This document shows, one piece after another, positions 53,654 through 63,016 of a stretch of DNA of 64,000 nt. The stretch lies in the NCBI RefSeq assembly GCF_023218075.1, contig NZ_JALPTB010000011.1, positions 1 to 64,000 of the forward strand, given 5' to 3'. Each line of letters opens with the position of its first letter. The stretch's first letter is position 1. The position numbers and the translations under genes are program-made. Under the pieces are notes generated by a model, which saw nothing but the letters and a program-made list of their open reading frames with translations, was not told the origin of the DNA and did not search any database. This stretch comes from Rhodococcus sp. HM1. GTDB lineage: Bacteria; Actinomycetota; Actinomycetes; Mycobacteriales; Mycobacteriaceae.

Positions 53654-54204
53654 GGCCGCATCCCGGCCAGCATGATCGACACCAGGCGGGGGACGAGGTC
53701 GGGTGCGACGGCGCGGATGGCCGCGGGCTGGGGGCGGGTGATCATGCCGATCCCGAGAACGAGTTCGAGCGCACCCAGATCCGCGCGGACCGCGCCCGCG
53801 GACCGGGCGGCGGCGAGCACGTCCTCGACCCCGGCGAGCGTGATTTGCTGCGCCCGGCGCACCGACTCCGGCAGTTCGTGCGCGACGTACTCCGTCAGAG
53901 CGCCCGACAACGCCCCGAGATCCAGTTCGACGAGTCGCTGCACGTAGTTCGTCCAGGCGGTGTCGGGCGCCGCATCGAACGCGTCGAGGGCATCGGCCGC
54001 CGCTGCTTGCATGTCGCCGAGGATCGCCAGCGCCACCTCGTGGGCAAGCGCGCTGCGTGATTCGAAGTTCCGGTACAGGGTGGCGATGCCGACGCCTGCG
54101 GCCTCGGCGATGGTCTCCAACGCGACGTCGCTGCCGTGGGCGGCGAACAACCGTCGTGCCTCCCGGACGATTGCCTGACGACGCTTCGCGGCATCGGAAC
54201 GCAT
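53650..54204 (-). CDS. TetR-family repressor
   Basis: A 184-residue regulator starting at ATG 54204. The N-terminal helix-turn-helix runs 'ARRLFAAHGSDVALETIAEA' then 'GVGIATLYRNFESRSALAH', typical TetR. The C-terminal ligand domain has no strict family. It is divergent from the membrane protein at 54329, whose promoter carries a matching palindrome, so local repression is likely. Confidence 0.92.
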   Translation of the reverse strand: MRSDAAKRRQAIVREARRLFAAHGSDVALETIAEAAGVGIATLYRNFESRSALAHEVALAILGDMQAAAADALDAFDAAPDTAWTNYVQRLVELDLGALSGALTEYVAHELPESVRRAQQITLAGVEDVLAAARSAGAVRADLGALELVLGIGMITRPQPAAIRAVAPDLVPRLVSIMLAGMRP

Positions 54205-54241
54205 CTGTAACTCCTCGGGCGCTCGGTCCTGACGGGCGTTC

Positions 54242-54287
54242 TTGACATCCCATTCTAAACGGAGGATTATTCTCCACATAAGTGGAG
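54242..54287 (+). promoter_or_regulatory. Promoter and TetR operator for the membrane protein gene
   Basis: A -35-like TTGACA (54242-54247) and an AT-rich -10 region (about 54265-54271) are followed by the perfect palindrome 'ctccac-ataa-gtggag' (54272-54287). A third GGAGGA half-site lies at 54261. Repressor binding here would cover the transcription start. Confidence 0.65.
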
Positions 54288-54328
54288 GATCTTCATCCGG
54301 TTCAACACCGGGGCAGAAGGACGAGGGA

Positions 54329-55339
54329 ATGACACAGATCGACACGGAGTCCCCGGCGGCAGCCGAGGAGGGCGCTTCCGGACGCACCCGAAACCCCGCC
54401 GCCATGCTGCTCGCCATGTGTGCCGGCCTCGGCGTGATCCTGGTTCTGCTCCTGATGGTCTTCATCCTGCCGTCGCTCGAGAGCGGCGCCCACGATCTGC
54501 AGGTGGGGGTGGTGGGAACCGATACCGCCCAATTCGAGCAGGCCCTCGGCGCGGCCGCCCCGGATGCATACGAGCCGCAGCGTTTCGAGTCGGACGAGGC
54601 TCTGCGCGACGCGATCCGCAATCGCGAGGTCGTCGGCGGGTTCGTCGTCGACGGCGGCAACGTCCACGCTCTGGTCGCCAGTGCCGGTTCGTCCGCCATC
54701 TCCGGATCGCTCACCGGCACCGCGCAGACCGTGGCCCGCGCGACCGGATCCGCAGTGACGGTCGAGGACGTCGTTCCGCTGCCCGCGTCCGATCCCACCG
54801 GCATCGGCATCGGCGGACTCGCGTTCCCGCTCGTCTTCGGCGGCATCGTCCCGGTCGTCGCGTTCCGGAAGATCTTCCCGCGTAGCAATGCGTGGTACCT
54901 CGCGGGCCTGATCGGCTTCGCCGCGCTCGGCGGTATCGCAGTTTCCGCCGTGCTCACCCACTGGTTCGGCAGCATCGAATCGAGCATGTGGCCGGTCGCG
55001 GCGGCCCTCACGCTGGGTATCGCAGGGCTCGCCCTTCCGCTGGCGGGTCTTCAGAAGGCGTTCGGTGCCAAGGGATTCACGCTCGGCGCCATGACGATGA
55101 TGTTCCTCGGCAACCCCCTGGCCGGCATCGCCACCACCTCGGCGTGGCTGCCCAGCGGGCTCGGCACGTTCGGCCAGATCCTGCCGCCGGGTGCAGCCGG
55201 AACCCTGGTCCGCTCGGCCGCCTACTTCGACTGGGCCGGCGGGGCAACGGCCGCATTGACTCTCGTGACGTGGGTCGTCGTGGGCCTGGCGCTCTACGCC
55301 GTGGGCGCGCGTCGCGCACCCGCCGAGGCGCAGGCCTGA
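54329..55339 (+). CDS. Membrane protein of the ABC-2/YhgE-like permease type
   Basis: A 336-residue protein from ATG 54329 behind 'aaggacgaggg'. One N-terminal helix ('LGVILVLLLMVFILPSL') is followed by a ~110-residue extracytoplasmic part ('DLQVGVVGTDTAQFEQALG' onward) and then about five helices. This layout resembles YhgE/Pip and ABC-2 permeases, but no ATPase gene is adjacent. The divergent TetR suggests induction by a toxic compound. Substrate unknown. Confidence 0.75.
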   Translation: MTQIDTESPAAAEEGASGRTRNPAAMLLAMCAGLGVILVLLLMVFILPSLESGAHDLQVGVVGTDTAQFEQALGAAAPDAYEPQRFESDEALRDAIRNREVVGGFVVDGGNVHALVASAGSSAISGSLTGTAQTVARATGSAVTVEDVVPLPASDPTGIGIGGLAFPLVFGGIVPVVAFRKIFPRSNAWYLAGLIGFAALGGIAVSAVLTHWFGSIESSMWPVAAALTLGIAGLALPLAGLQKAFGAKGFTLGAMTMMFLGNPLAGIATTSAWLPSGLGTFGQILPPGAAGTLVRSAAYFDWAGGATAALTLVTWVVVGLALYAVGARRAPAEAQA

Positions 55340-55353
55340 CACCTGCCCGACCC

Positions 55354-55392
55354 GGATTCGGCCGGACGCCTCACGGGCGTCCGGCCGAATCC
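55354..55392. terminator. Bidirectional terminator hairpin
   Basis: A perfect 17-base stem ('ggattcggccggacgcc' and complement) with loop 'tcacg'. It fills the 55-base gap between the convergent permease and MFS genes. Confidence 0.9.
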
Positions 55393-55394
55393 GT

Positions 55395-56654
55395 TCAGGT
55401 TGCGTTCGTCCGTTCGGGTGCTCGCCAGACGTCGCCGACGCCACGAGGTCCCACTCCTCGGTCGAGAGCGACGAGCAGAACCGCGCAGCCGAGACCCGAC
55501 AGGGCGGCACCCGTGCCGAACAGAGCGGGATAACCGAGCAGTTCACCGACCGCGCCCGCCGTGAAACCGGCGATGCCCTGGACGACCACGATCGCGCACG
55601 CCATCAGCGTGTAGTCGCTGCCCGCGTGGTCGCGATCGGCGGCGTCCATCATGAGCGTGAACACCGCCACGGTCGCGGCGCCGCCGAGGACGTGCTCGGC
55701 CAGGCTCGCCGAGACGATCAATCCGAATCCGCCGACCCCGAGCGAGGCGACCAGATACAGCGCCACGCTCGCGGTCTGGGTCACGCCACCGATCAGCAGA
55801 GCCCTCCGCCGGCCCCACCGTGAGCACATCCACGCACCCAGTGCCGCACCCGCGAGTGCACCGACCGACGACAGGACGCCCTTGATCAGCGCGATCTGCC
55901 CGAGGGACAGACCCGCGTCGGACATGAAGGGGCCGACCATCGCCGACCCCATCGAGTCTCCGAACTTGAAGCCGCCGATGAGCAGGATGAAGACGATCAT
56001 CCCGGGCCGGCGCAGACGCGTCCACCACCCGGCCGCCAGCCGTACCGGGGTCGCCGGCTCCTGAACGCTGCGTACCGACGCCTGCGGCATCGTCCACACG
56101 GGGATCGTCGTCAGAAGCAGCAGCCCGGCCATCGTGACGAACAGCGCTCGCCATCCCGCGATGGAGAACAGCCACAGCAACGCACCGCCGCCCACGATCA
56201 TCCCGATTCGGTAGGCGCCCGCCTGAATTCCGTTGCCGACACCGCGCTCTCGAGGGCTCAGCAGCTGCACTGCGAGCCCGTCGGTGGCGATGTCCTGGGT
56301 CGCCGACACCGCATTGACGACCGCGATCCCAACCAGGAGCCAGCGCAGCGACGACTCGAGGTCCAGTGCCGCCATCGAGAGGGTCACCGCCGCCGACAGC
56401 AACTGCAGCGTCAGCAGCCATCGGCGTCGAGTGCCGTAGTGGTCGACGTACGGCGCCCACAGGAACTTCAGCGCCCACGGTGCGAACAAAACTCCGGTCG
56501 CGCTGATCGCGATCAACGAGAATCCGGACTCCCGGAGCACCACGGGCAGAGCCTGGGTGAAGAAGCCGAACGGCAGGCCCTGCGCGAAATACAGGGCAGC
56601 GAGCAGCACCATCGTGGACACAGGGATCGTGCCCAGCCGGGCCACTGATTTCAT
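55395..56654 (-). CDS. AmpG-like major facilitator transporter
   Basis: A 419-residue, 12-helix MFS protein. The N-terminal 'LYFAQGLPFGFFTQALPVVL' and 'WALKFLWAPYVDHYGTRRRW' followed by 'TQDIATDGLAVQLLSPRERG' are the AmpG/PAT (SLC33-like) signature. E. coli AmpG imports muropeptides; in actinobacteria the substrate is unknown. The start is ATG 56654. Its last codons abut the bidirectional terminator. Confidence 0.88.
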   Translation of the reverse strand: MKSVARLGTIPVSTMVLLAALYFAQGLPFGFFTQALPVVLRESGFSLIAISATGVLFAPWALKFLWAPYVDHYGTRRRWLLTLQLLSAAVTLSMAALDLESSLRWLLVGIAVVNAVSATQDIATDGLAVQLLSPRERGVGNGIQAGAYRIGMIVGGGALLWLFSIAGWRALFVTMAGLLLLTTIPVWTMPQASVRSVQEPATPVRLAAGWWTRLRRPGMIVFILLIGGFKFGDSMGSAMVGPFMSDAGLSLGQIALIKGVLSSVGALAGAALGAWMCSRWGRRRALLIGGVTQTASVALYLVASLGVGGFGLIVSASLAEHVLGGAATVAVFTLMMDAADRDHAGSDYTLMACAIVVVQGIAGFTAGAVGELLGYPALFGTGAALSGLGCAVLLVALDRGVGPRGVGDVWRAPERTNAT

Positions 56655-56846
56655 GGGCACATCCTGGCAGAGCCGTCGCCGCGGGCGACTCGACGGGCAC
56701 GTCGCCGTCGCCGATTCGCCCGGGTTGCCAGGCAGTCGCAGCACCCGAGCCGCAAGGTTGCCTCGACGTTACGACTTTCGCCGACCTCCGGCGCGGCCGC
56801 AATCGGTCGGATACGGTCGGGGGCACACCGGATATGCGAAGAACGG

Positions 56847-57143
56847 ATGCCGATGCCGCTGTACGAATTCCGATGCGCCGACTGCGGTTCCTTCGATCTC
56901 TCGATGTCGATGAGCGAGGTCGGGCCGGCCGCGCCCTGTCCCCGTTGTTCCCGATCGGCTCCGCGTCTGCTCGGCGCGCCGCGCCTCGGTCGTGGCGGAT
57001 CGGCGGCGATGCGTGCACACGATGCGGCAGCGCGGACGGCGTCCGAACCCGGCGTCGTATCGGGTGCACTGCCGGGGAGCTCGCGGCGACCGCCGCGGCC
57101 CGTTACGACGGATCCCCGGCACCGCTTGCTTCCTCGCCCCTGA
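56847..57143 (+). CDS. fmdB: FmdB-type zinc-ribbon protein
   Basis: A 98-residue protein. 'MPLYEFRCADCGSFDLSMSM' then 'APCPRCSRSAPRLLGAP' give the C-x2-C...C-x2-C zinc ribbon of FmdB, described as a regulator-like protein in amide/urea operons. The C-terminal half is low complexity. It lies 22 bases upstream of the formamidase gene, matching the fmdB-fmdA pairing known from Methylophilus and others. An alternative start is ATG 56853. Confidence 0.85.
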   Translation: MPMPLYEFRCADCGSFDLSMSMSEVGPAAPCPRCSRSAPRLLGAPRLGRGGSAAMRAHDAAARTASEPGVVSGALPGSSRRPPRPVTTDPRHRLLPRP

Positions 57144-57165
57144 AGTTGCCGATCAAGGAGGTTTC

Positions 57166-58419
57166 GTGCCCGACGTCATCTTCCCCCTCGATTCGACCCG
57201 CCGCTTCACCGACCAGGACAAGATCGGTCACAACCGCTGGCACCCCGACATCCCGCCCGTCGCGACCGTGAAGCCGGGGGACTCGTTCCGGGTGCACTGC
57301 CGGGAATGGTTCGACGGGGCGATCCACAACGACGACTCGGCCGACGACATCCGCAACGCGCCGCTGCACACCGTGCACGCACTCTCGGGTCCGTTTGCCG
57401 TGGAGGGCGCGAAACCCGGCGATCTGCTGATCGTCGACATCCTCGACGTCGGCCCGATCCCGCAGGAGGACTCCGGCCCGCTCGCCGGTCAGGGCTGGGG
57501 CTACACCGGGATCTTCGCCAAGCCCAACGGCGGCGGCTTCCTCACCGATCAATTCCCGGACGCGTACAAGGCGATCTGGGACTTCTCCGGACAGAAGACG
57601 ACGAGTCGCCACGTCCCGCACGTGTCGTTCACCGGCATCGTGCATCCCGGGCTGATGGGGACGGCCCCCTCGCACGATCTGCTCTCGACGTGGAACACGC
57701 GCGAAGCCGCGCTGATCGCCACGGATCCGGATCGGGTGCCGCCGCTGGCACTACCGCCCGAGCCGGACGGCGCGATCCTCGGCAGCCTCACCGGTGCGGA
57801 TTTCGACCGGGTCGCAGCAGAGGCGGCACGGACCGCGCCGCCGCGCGAGAACGGCGGCAACCAGGACATCAAGAACCTCACCAAGGGGAGTCGGATCTTC
57901 TACCCGGTGTTCGTCGACGGCGCGAACCTGTCGGTCGGCGACCTGCACTTCTCCCAGGGCGACGGCGAGATCACGTTCTGCGGGGCCATCGAGATGGGCG
58001 GCTTCATCGATCTGCGCGTCGACCTCATCCGGGGAGGCATGGAGACCTACGGGGTGAGCGAGAATGCGATCTTCATGCCGGGTAACACCGACCCGCAGTT
58101 CTCGGAATGGCTCGCGTTCTCCGGCACCTCGGTCACCCTCGACGGCGAACAGCGCTACCTCGATTCCCAATTGGCATACCAGCGGGCATGCCTGCACGCG
58201 ATCGACTACCTCACGAAATTCGGATACAGCCCGGAACAGGCATATCTGCTGCTCGGCGCGGCACCGATCGAGGGAAGATTGTCGGGGGTCGTCGACATCC
58301 CCAACTCCTGTGCGACGGTGTACATTCCGACGACGATCTTCGACTTCCCCGTGAAGCCGACGGCGGACGGCCCGGTGCGGATCGATCCGGGTGTGGGAGC
58401 ACCGCATTCGCCCGCATGA
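57166..58419 (+). CDS. fmdA: Formamidase
   Basis: A 417-residue amidohydrolase of the acetamidase/formamidase family, length as in FmdA. The GTG start at 57166 has AAGGAGG immediately before it. Motifs are 'HNRWHPDIPPVATVKPGDSF', 'HALSGPFAVEGAKPGDLL', 'VSFTGIVHPGLMGTAPS', 'GGNQDIKNLTKGSRIFYPVF' and 'LSVGDLHFSQGDGEITFCG'. It hydrolyses formamide to formate and ammonia in the cytoplasm, providing nitrogen. Confidence 0.95.
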   Translation: MPDVIFPLDSTRRFTDQDKIGHNRWHPDIPPVATVKPGDSFRVHCREWFDGAIHNDDSADDIRNAPLHTVHALSGPFAVEGAKPGDLLIVDILDVGPIPQEDSGPLAGQGWGYTGIFAKPNGGGFLTDQFPDAYKAIWDFSGQKTTSRHVPHVSFTGIVHPGLMGTAPSHDLLSTWNTREAALIATDPDRVPPLALPPEPDGAILGSLTGADFDRVAAEAARTAPPRENGGNQDIKNLTKGSRIFYPVFVDGANLSVGDLHFSQGDGEITFCGAIEMGGFIDLRVDLIRGGMETYGVSENAIFMPGNTDPQFSEWLAFSGTSVTLDGEQRYLDSQLAYQRACLHAIDYLTKFGYSPEQAYLLLGAAPIEGRLSGVVDIPNSCATVYIPTTIFDFPVKPTADGPVRIDPGVGAPHSPA

Positions 58420-58437
58420 TCGGCGTCGCCGTGCCGG

Positions 58438-58815
58438 TCAGAGGAAGGCCGGCGGATCGTAGCGCGGTTGGAACAGCAGGATGTCGTCGGCCCCGGGTAC
58501 CGCAACATCGACGGTGAGGCCGTAGCCGTCGTCGCGTACCTCACGGGTGAATCGTGCACCCTTCGAGGACAATTCGGCCATCGTCGCTTCGAGGTCGTCA
58601 CACATCAGCGAGATCGAATGCTGCCGCGGCGAGGAGTACTCGACGCCTTCGTGGACGCCCGACGTCGGGTGGACGCCGAGTTCGGACGGTCCGGTGCGGA
58701 AGATGAGCCAGCCGCCACCGGTATCGACGGAGAGGAACCCGAGGATGTCGCGGAAGAACGCGCGGGTCGCGTCGGGGTCGTCGGAGTAGACCAGAGTGTG
58801 TACGCCGGTGATCAT
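58438..58815 (-). CDS. VOC-family protein (glyoxalase-like)
   Basis: A 125-residue protein. 'VHTLVYSDDPDATRAFFRDI' opens the first beta-alpha-beta-beta-beta half with a His, and 'HSISLMCDDLEATMAEL' opens the second, ending 'DDILLFQPRYD' with an expected metal Glu replaced. It may bind a small ligand or metal. It is convergent with formamidase by 18 bases; no pathway assignment. Confidence 0.85.
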   Translation of the reverse strand: MITGVHTLVYSDDPDATRAFFRDILGFLSVDTGGGWLIFRTGPSELGVHPTSGVHEGVEYSSPRQHSISLMCDDLEATMAELSSKGARFTREVRDDGYGLTVDVAVPGADDILLFQPRYDPPAFL

Positions 58816-58905
58816 CGGTTCACGGTACGGCCGGAAGCGCGCTCTCGCTGCCGGAATCGTGTATCCGCAGGTCAGGTGTGCGGCGCGGTCAGGTGTGCAG
58901 CATGG

Positions 58906-59175
58906 TCAGTCGACCGGCGACGTGGACCTCGTCTTCCACCACGACCACAATGCGGTCACGATGATCGCGCCCGCGATCGAACCGATGATGCCGCTGGGGC
59001 GCAGCGCCAGACCGTCGCCGGCGAGCAGGCTGATGATCAGGCCACCGACGAACGAACCGCCGACACCGGCAACGAACGCCAGGGTCCAGTCGATTCCGGA
59101 CTTGGACTTGCCCACGACGAGCTGTGCGACCGCGCCGACGAGCAATCCGAACAGGATGATCCCGATGATCAGCAT
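58906..59175 (-). CDS. GlsB/YeaQ/YmgE-family small membrane protein
   Basis: An 89-residue protein with three hydrophobic helices: 'IIGIILFGLLVGAVAQLVVG', 'TLAFVAGVGGSFVGGLI' and 'GIIGSIAGAIIVTALWSWW'. The GxxxG-rich pattern defines the transglycosylase-associated (YeaQ) family, often stress-induced. There is no enzyme domain. It lies 60 bases after the P450 gene stop in the same direction. Confidence 0.9.
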   Translation of the reverse strand: MLIIGIILFGLLVGAVAQLVVGKSKSGIDWTLAFVAGVGGSFVGGLIISLLAGDGLALRPSGIIGSIAGAIIVTALWSWWKTRSTSPVD

Positions 59176-59235
59176 GCCGGGAGTATAGGCAGCAAAACCC
59201 GCGCGGGCCCGGTATTGCGGGGCTCGCGGCGTTAC

Positions 59236-62200
59236 TCAGCTTCCGCCCCAGATGTCCTCGAGGAAGCGGTGTTCTGCGCGCATACCGGACAGCCAGGTCT
59301 GCGCCTCGTCGACCGAGCAGCCGCGCTTACCTGCCACGATCTGGCTGAGGGCAGCACGAACCCCGGGAGCGAGCGTGCGGGCGTTGCCGCACACGAAGAT
59401 CGACGCGCCCTGCCCGATCAGATCCCAGATCTCGTCCTGGTGGGCGAGCATCTCGTCCTGCGCGTACCGGCGGCCCTCGCGCGGTTGCCGTGAGTACGCG
59501 ATGTGCACCCCGACGTCGGCGCTCGACGCGTAGGACTCCAGTTCGTCGGAGTAGATGTCGTCGTATCCGGGGCAGCGGCAACCGAAGAACAACAGCGAAC
59601 GGGCCACCGAACCACTCCGTGCCTTCTGGGTCGCGCGTTCCTGAAGGAACCCGCGGAAGGGTGCCAGCCCTGTCCCGGCCCCGATCATGATCATCGGCAC
59701 ACTCGGATCGGACGGCGGGTAGAACGGGATGGTCGGCCGACGGCGGAAGACGAAGATGGTGCTGTTGGGCGCCATGTCCGCCAGATAGTTCGAGCACACA
59801 CCCGCGAACGGGCGACCATCACCGCGAGCCGGGGCACGCAGCACCCCGGTGGTGAGGCTGCACGTCGCCGGATCGGTCGCCGGCGACGACGAGATCGAGT
59901 AGTACCGCGGCTGCAGCGGTGGCAGCAGATCCAGGTACTTCTCGAACGGCACCGTGCAGGCGGGGAAGCGCTCGAGCAGGTCGAGAACCGACACGTTGGG
60001 CAGGGCGACTTCGTCGCGGTACTGCTCGTCGTCGAGGAGGTCCAGCAGTTCGGCGCGTTGTTCCGGGTCCTCGGTGTACTCGGCGAGCACCTCGATGTCG
60101 GAGCGGGTGGCGCAGGCCTGCAGCTCGACGCAGCTGCCGAGGATGCCCAGCAGCGGGGTGGATTCGTCGACCGGCAGGTGGGTGTGGGTGCCCGGGTTCG
60201 CGACGATCGTGAGGTACATCCCGGCATCCAAACCGAACCGCCACATCACCCGGCGGATCAAGTCGACGCTGTTGCGCGGCAGCACGCCCAGATGATCACC
60301 GGCGCGATAGTCCATGCCCTCGGGCAGCGCGACCTCGACGTGCCGGGTGGATCGAGGCTCGGGAACGGTGGCACCATCGCGCACGAGTTCCCGGTTCACA
60401 CGGACCCGGGCGGGGACGGCTCGATAGGACAGGACGACTGGATTGGCGAGCTGACGGTTGACGATCGAGATCGACATGCCACCGCCGTCCGGAGGTGCGA
60501 CGGCTGCCGAGGGCAGATCGAGCGCTGTTTCGCAGTCCGACCACAGCTCCGAATGCCACTGCCGGTACTGGGCGTCGAAGTCGCCGTGCGCGTCGCCCGC
60601 ACCGCGCGGGCGGATGCGTTGCGCGCCGTGCCGTTCGAGTTCCGTGTCGATGAGGGTCGGGACCGCCTGATAGGTGGCGGCCCAGTCGGTGTCGCCGCAG
60701 CCGAACACGGTGTACCGCACGGCCGAGTACGCATCGTCGGGCAGCGACGGCTCGCGCAGCGCCGCGACGAATTGTTCGGCGTTCTCCGGTGGCATCCCGT
60801 TGTACGACGAGCACACCACGATCAGCGACGACGCCGTACGGGCGGCATCGATGTGGTCGTCGAGCGTGCCGACGGTCACCCGGAATCCGCGTTCGGTGCC
60901 TTCCCGGGCGAGTTTGTTCGCAATGCCTTCGGCGGTACCGAGATTCGATCCGAACAGGATCGTCAGCGGTGTGCCGTGCCCGGTGGCGGGTGCTGCCGGC
61001 TCGGCGGCAGGTTCCGGGGTGGGCGCGGTGTCAGCGGCGACAGGCGCCGCGGTGCCGAGTGTGTGCCCCGCGCGAGGCCGGACCCGGATGTAGAACTCGT
61101 CCGGTTTGACGGTGAGCGCGGTCCGGGTGTGCAGTTGGTAATCGCGGTGATCTTCGAACTCGAAGCGTTGCAGAAGCATTCCGAGGACGAGCGTGGCCTC
61201 CTGCATCGCGAACTGCCGTCCGATGCAGGCCCGCATCCCGGTGCCGAAGGGCTTGTAGGCGTTCGGGGGAAGTGCCTGCTTGTGTTCGGGGGTGAAGCGG
61301 TCCGGATCGAATGTGTCGGCGTCGTCGCCCCAGACGGCCGGGTCGCGGTGCAACGCTTGGATGATTACGGAAAGTCCTGTGCCGGCGGGGATCGCGTAGC
61401 GTCCGGCGAGGATCTCGTCCTGGCGTGGAGCACGCGTGAACATCGGTGCGGTGGGCCACAATCGGAGCGTCTCGTCGAGAATCTGCGTGACGTAGGTGAG
61501 GCGGCGGATCTGCTCGTAGGTAGGCCGTGGATTGTCGCCGAGCACCTCGTCGACCTCGGCCCGCGCACGGTCGGCGATCTCGGGGTGTTTCACCAGGAAG
61601 TACAGTGCGAACGAGAGCAGGCCGCTGGTCGTCTCGTGCCCGGCGATCAGGAATGTCAGGCACTGGGCGACGATGTTCTCGTCGGGAAGGCCGAGACCGC
61701 TCTTCGGATCGACACCCTCGAGCATGCGGCCCAGCAGGTCCGTATTGTCGGCGTCGCTTCCGCGTCGGCGACGTTCCGAAATGAGCCCTTGGACAAGGGT
61801 TTGCATGTACTCCTGGTCTTCCTGGGCCCGCCGTTTCGCCTGGATGTCCAGGCGCCGCTGAATCGGCAGCTGGCGGGCGCGTTTCTGGGCCTGGGCCAGT
61901 GAGCGGACCATCGCCGCGACGAACGGGTGCGGTGTCTCGCGGTAGAAGGAGTTGAATCGGTAGTCGAACCCGCACAGGGCGATCGTGTCGAGGGTCAGTG
62001 CGGTCATGTCGACCGGGACGTTCACCTCGTCGCCGGGATTGAGACGCGACCACTTGTCCATCAGCTGGCCGGCGATGTCCAGCATGCGCGGGACGTAGTC
62101 GCGCATCGCCTGCTGGCTGAACGGCGCCATGAGGATGTTGTGGGCGCGATGCCACAACGGGTCGTCGGTTGCGCTGGTGAACAATCCGGATCCGGCGACG

Positions 62201-62457
62201 CTGTTGCGGAGGGCGCCGAGCCCGGCACCGACTTGTTTGTCGAACCGGGTGTCGTCGCACAGGTCGTCGACGAGATCGGCGCCGGAGACCATCACCCGGG
62301 TTCCCATGGGTAGCGACAGCTTGTAGATCGGGCCGTATTCGCGGGCGAGCGCGATGAAGCCGTCGATCGGGCTGTGGGTGTCGATGTCCAGCAGGTTGCC
62401 GAGCCACGGGAGTCCGTGGGGGCCGGGAAGGTCGTCGAGTCCGATCGGTGTCGTCAT
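59236..62457 (-). CDS. Self-sufficient cytochrome P450-reductase fusion (CYP102/P450 BM3 type)
   Basis: A 1073-residue fusion, close to P450 BM3 (about 1049). The P450 domain has 'GLFTSATDDPLWHRAHNIL' (the BM3 Phe87 equivalent is kept), I-helix 'AGHETTSG', 'ETLRLW' (ExxR) and the heme loop 'FGTGMRACIGRQFA' with Cys411. A Pro/Ala linker (about 465-490) leads to the FMN domain ('LFGSNLGTAEGIANKLA') and the FAD/NADPH domains ('PRYYSISSSP', 'MIGAGTGLAPFRGFLQE'). It should hydroxylate fatty acids or similar chains. The start is ATG 62457. Confidence 0.95.
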   Translation of the reverse strand: MTTPIGLDDLPGPHGLPWLGNLLDIDTHSPIDGFIALAREYGPIYKLSLPMGTRVMVSGADLVDDLCDDTRFDKQVGAGLGALRNSVAGSGLFTSATDDPLWHRAHNILMAPFSQQAMRDYVPRMLDIAGQLMDKWSRLNPGDEVNVPVDMTALTLDTIALCGFDYRFNSFYRETPHPFVAAMVRSLAQAQKRARQLPIQRRLDIQAKRRAQEDQEYMQTLVQGLISERRRRGSDADNTDLLGRMLEGVDPKSGLGLPDENIVAQCLTFLIAGHETTSGLLSFALYFLVKHPEIADRARAEVDEVLGDNPRPTYEQIRRLTYVTQILDETLRLWPTAPMFTRAPRQDEILAGRYAIPAGTGLSVIIQALHRDPAVWGDDADTFDPDRFTPEHKQALPPNAYKPFGTGMRACIGRQFAMQEATLVLGMLLQRFEFEDHRDYQLHTRTALTVKPDEFYIRVRPRAGHTLGTAAPVAADTAPTPEPAAEPAAPATGHGTPLTILFGSNLGTAEGIANKLAREGTERGFRVTVGTLDDHIDAARTASSLIVVCSSYNGMPPENAEQFVAALREPSLPDDAYSAVRYTVFGCGDTDWAATYQAVPTLIDTELERHGAQRIRPRGAGDAHGDFDAQYRQWHSELWSDCETALDLPSAAVAPPDGGGMSISIVNRQLANPVVLSYRAVPARVRVNRELVRDGATVPEPRSTRHVEVALPEGMDYRAGDHLGVLPRNSVDLIRRVMWRFGLDAGMYLTIVANPGTHTHLPVDESTPLLGILGSCVELQACATRSDIEVLAEYTEDPEQRAELLDLLDDEQYRDEVALPNVSVLDLLERFPACTVPFEKYLDLLPPLQPRYYSISSSPATDPATCSLTTGVLRAPARGDGRPFAGVCSNYLADMAPNSTIFVFRRRPTIPFYPPSDPSVPMIMIGAGTGLAPFRGFLQERATQKARSGSVARSLLFFGCRCPGYDDIYSDELESYASSADVGVHIAYSRQPREGRRYAQDEMLAHQDEIWDLIGQGASIFVCGNARTLAPGVRAALSQIVAGKRGCSVDEAQTWLSGMRAEHRFLEDIWGGS

Positions 62458-63016
62458 GGGTTGCTCCGAGCGAGGGAAGCCCTGGCTGTCGCGGTCGCGG
62501 ATGCAGCGGCACCGGTGAGCGCCGGAGCAGGGGAGGACGTCCGCCGCCGGGGTCGGGCCGGGGTGGTGGGATCTGCGGTCCGATCGGATCTCGGCATCGA
62601 CAATCCTCACCGTTGCAGGCAGAACGGGAACGATCGAGCGAAATTTTACTCGGTCTCGCGCGCCGATTCCGGGCCCTCGGATACCGGACGGAGTCACTAC
62701 GTGAGCAACGACCAGGTGGATGCGATCGCGCCGCCGTCCCACCCGCCGCCGCAGGCTCCGCCCGATCGCGCTGGGTAGGCTGCCCGAGGGCGCGCCCGGT
62801 GCCGCCGCGCAACCCCGCGCGCTCGAGGCGCTCGGCAGCGGGTTCTCCACGGCCTTCCTCGTGGTCGCGGCCGCCGCCCCTGGCCCCCGCGCTGCTCAGC
62901 TGCTTCGGGCTGCGTGGAGTCCGCGAGGTTCGGTCCGGTCGCGGCTGCGGACCGAGTCTGCTGCGGTCTCCGACAGCGAACCTGGTGGGGAAAGCAGAGT
63001 CGGCGCCGGTTGTGGG
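62458..63016. other. Intergenic region with possible MFS-gene remnant
   Basis: About 560 bases without a complete gene. Bases 62640-62660 are locally AT-rich ('gcgaaattttactcg') and may hold the P450 promoter. At about 62770-62880 on the plus strand a frame reads 'ALEALGSGFSTAFLVVAAAA', like the last helix of drug-type MFS pumps, after which the frame is lost. It is probably a decayed 3' end; support is weak. Confidence 0.35.

Noticed and set aside
51755-54277. An 840-codon minus-strand open frame
   Set aside because: Only its middle ~100 residues (IS110 remnant) are real homology; the rest is shadow of DUF2231, SHOCT, SDR and TetR genes.
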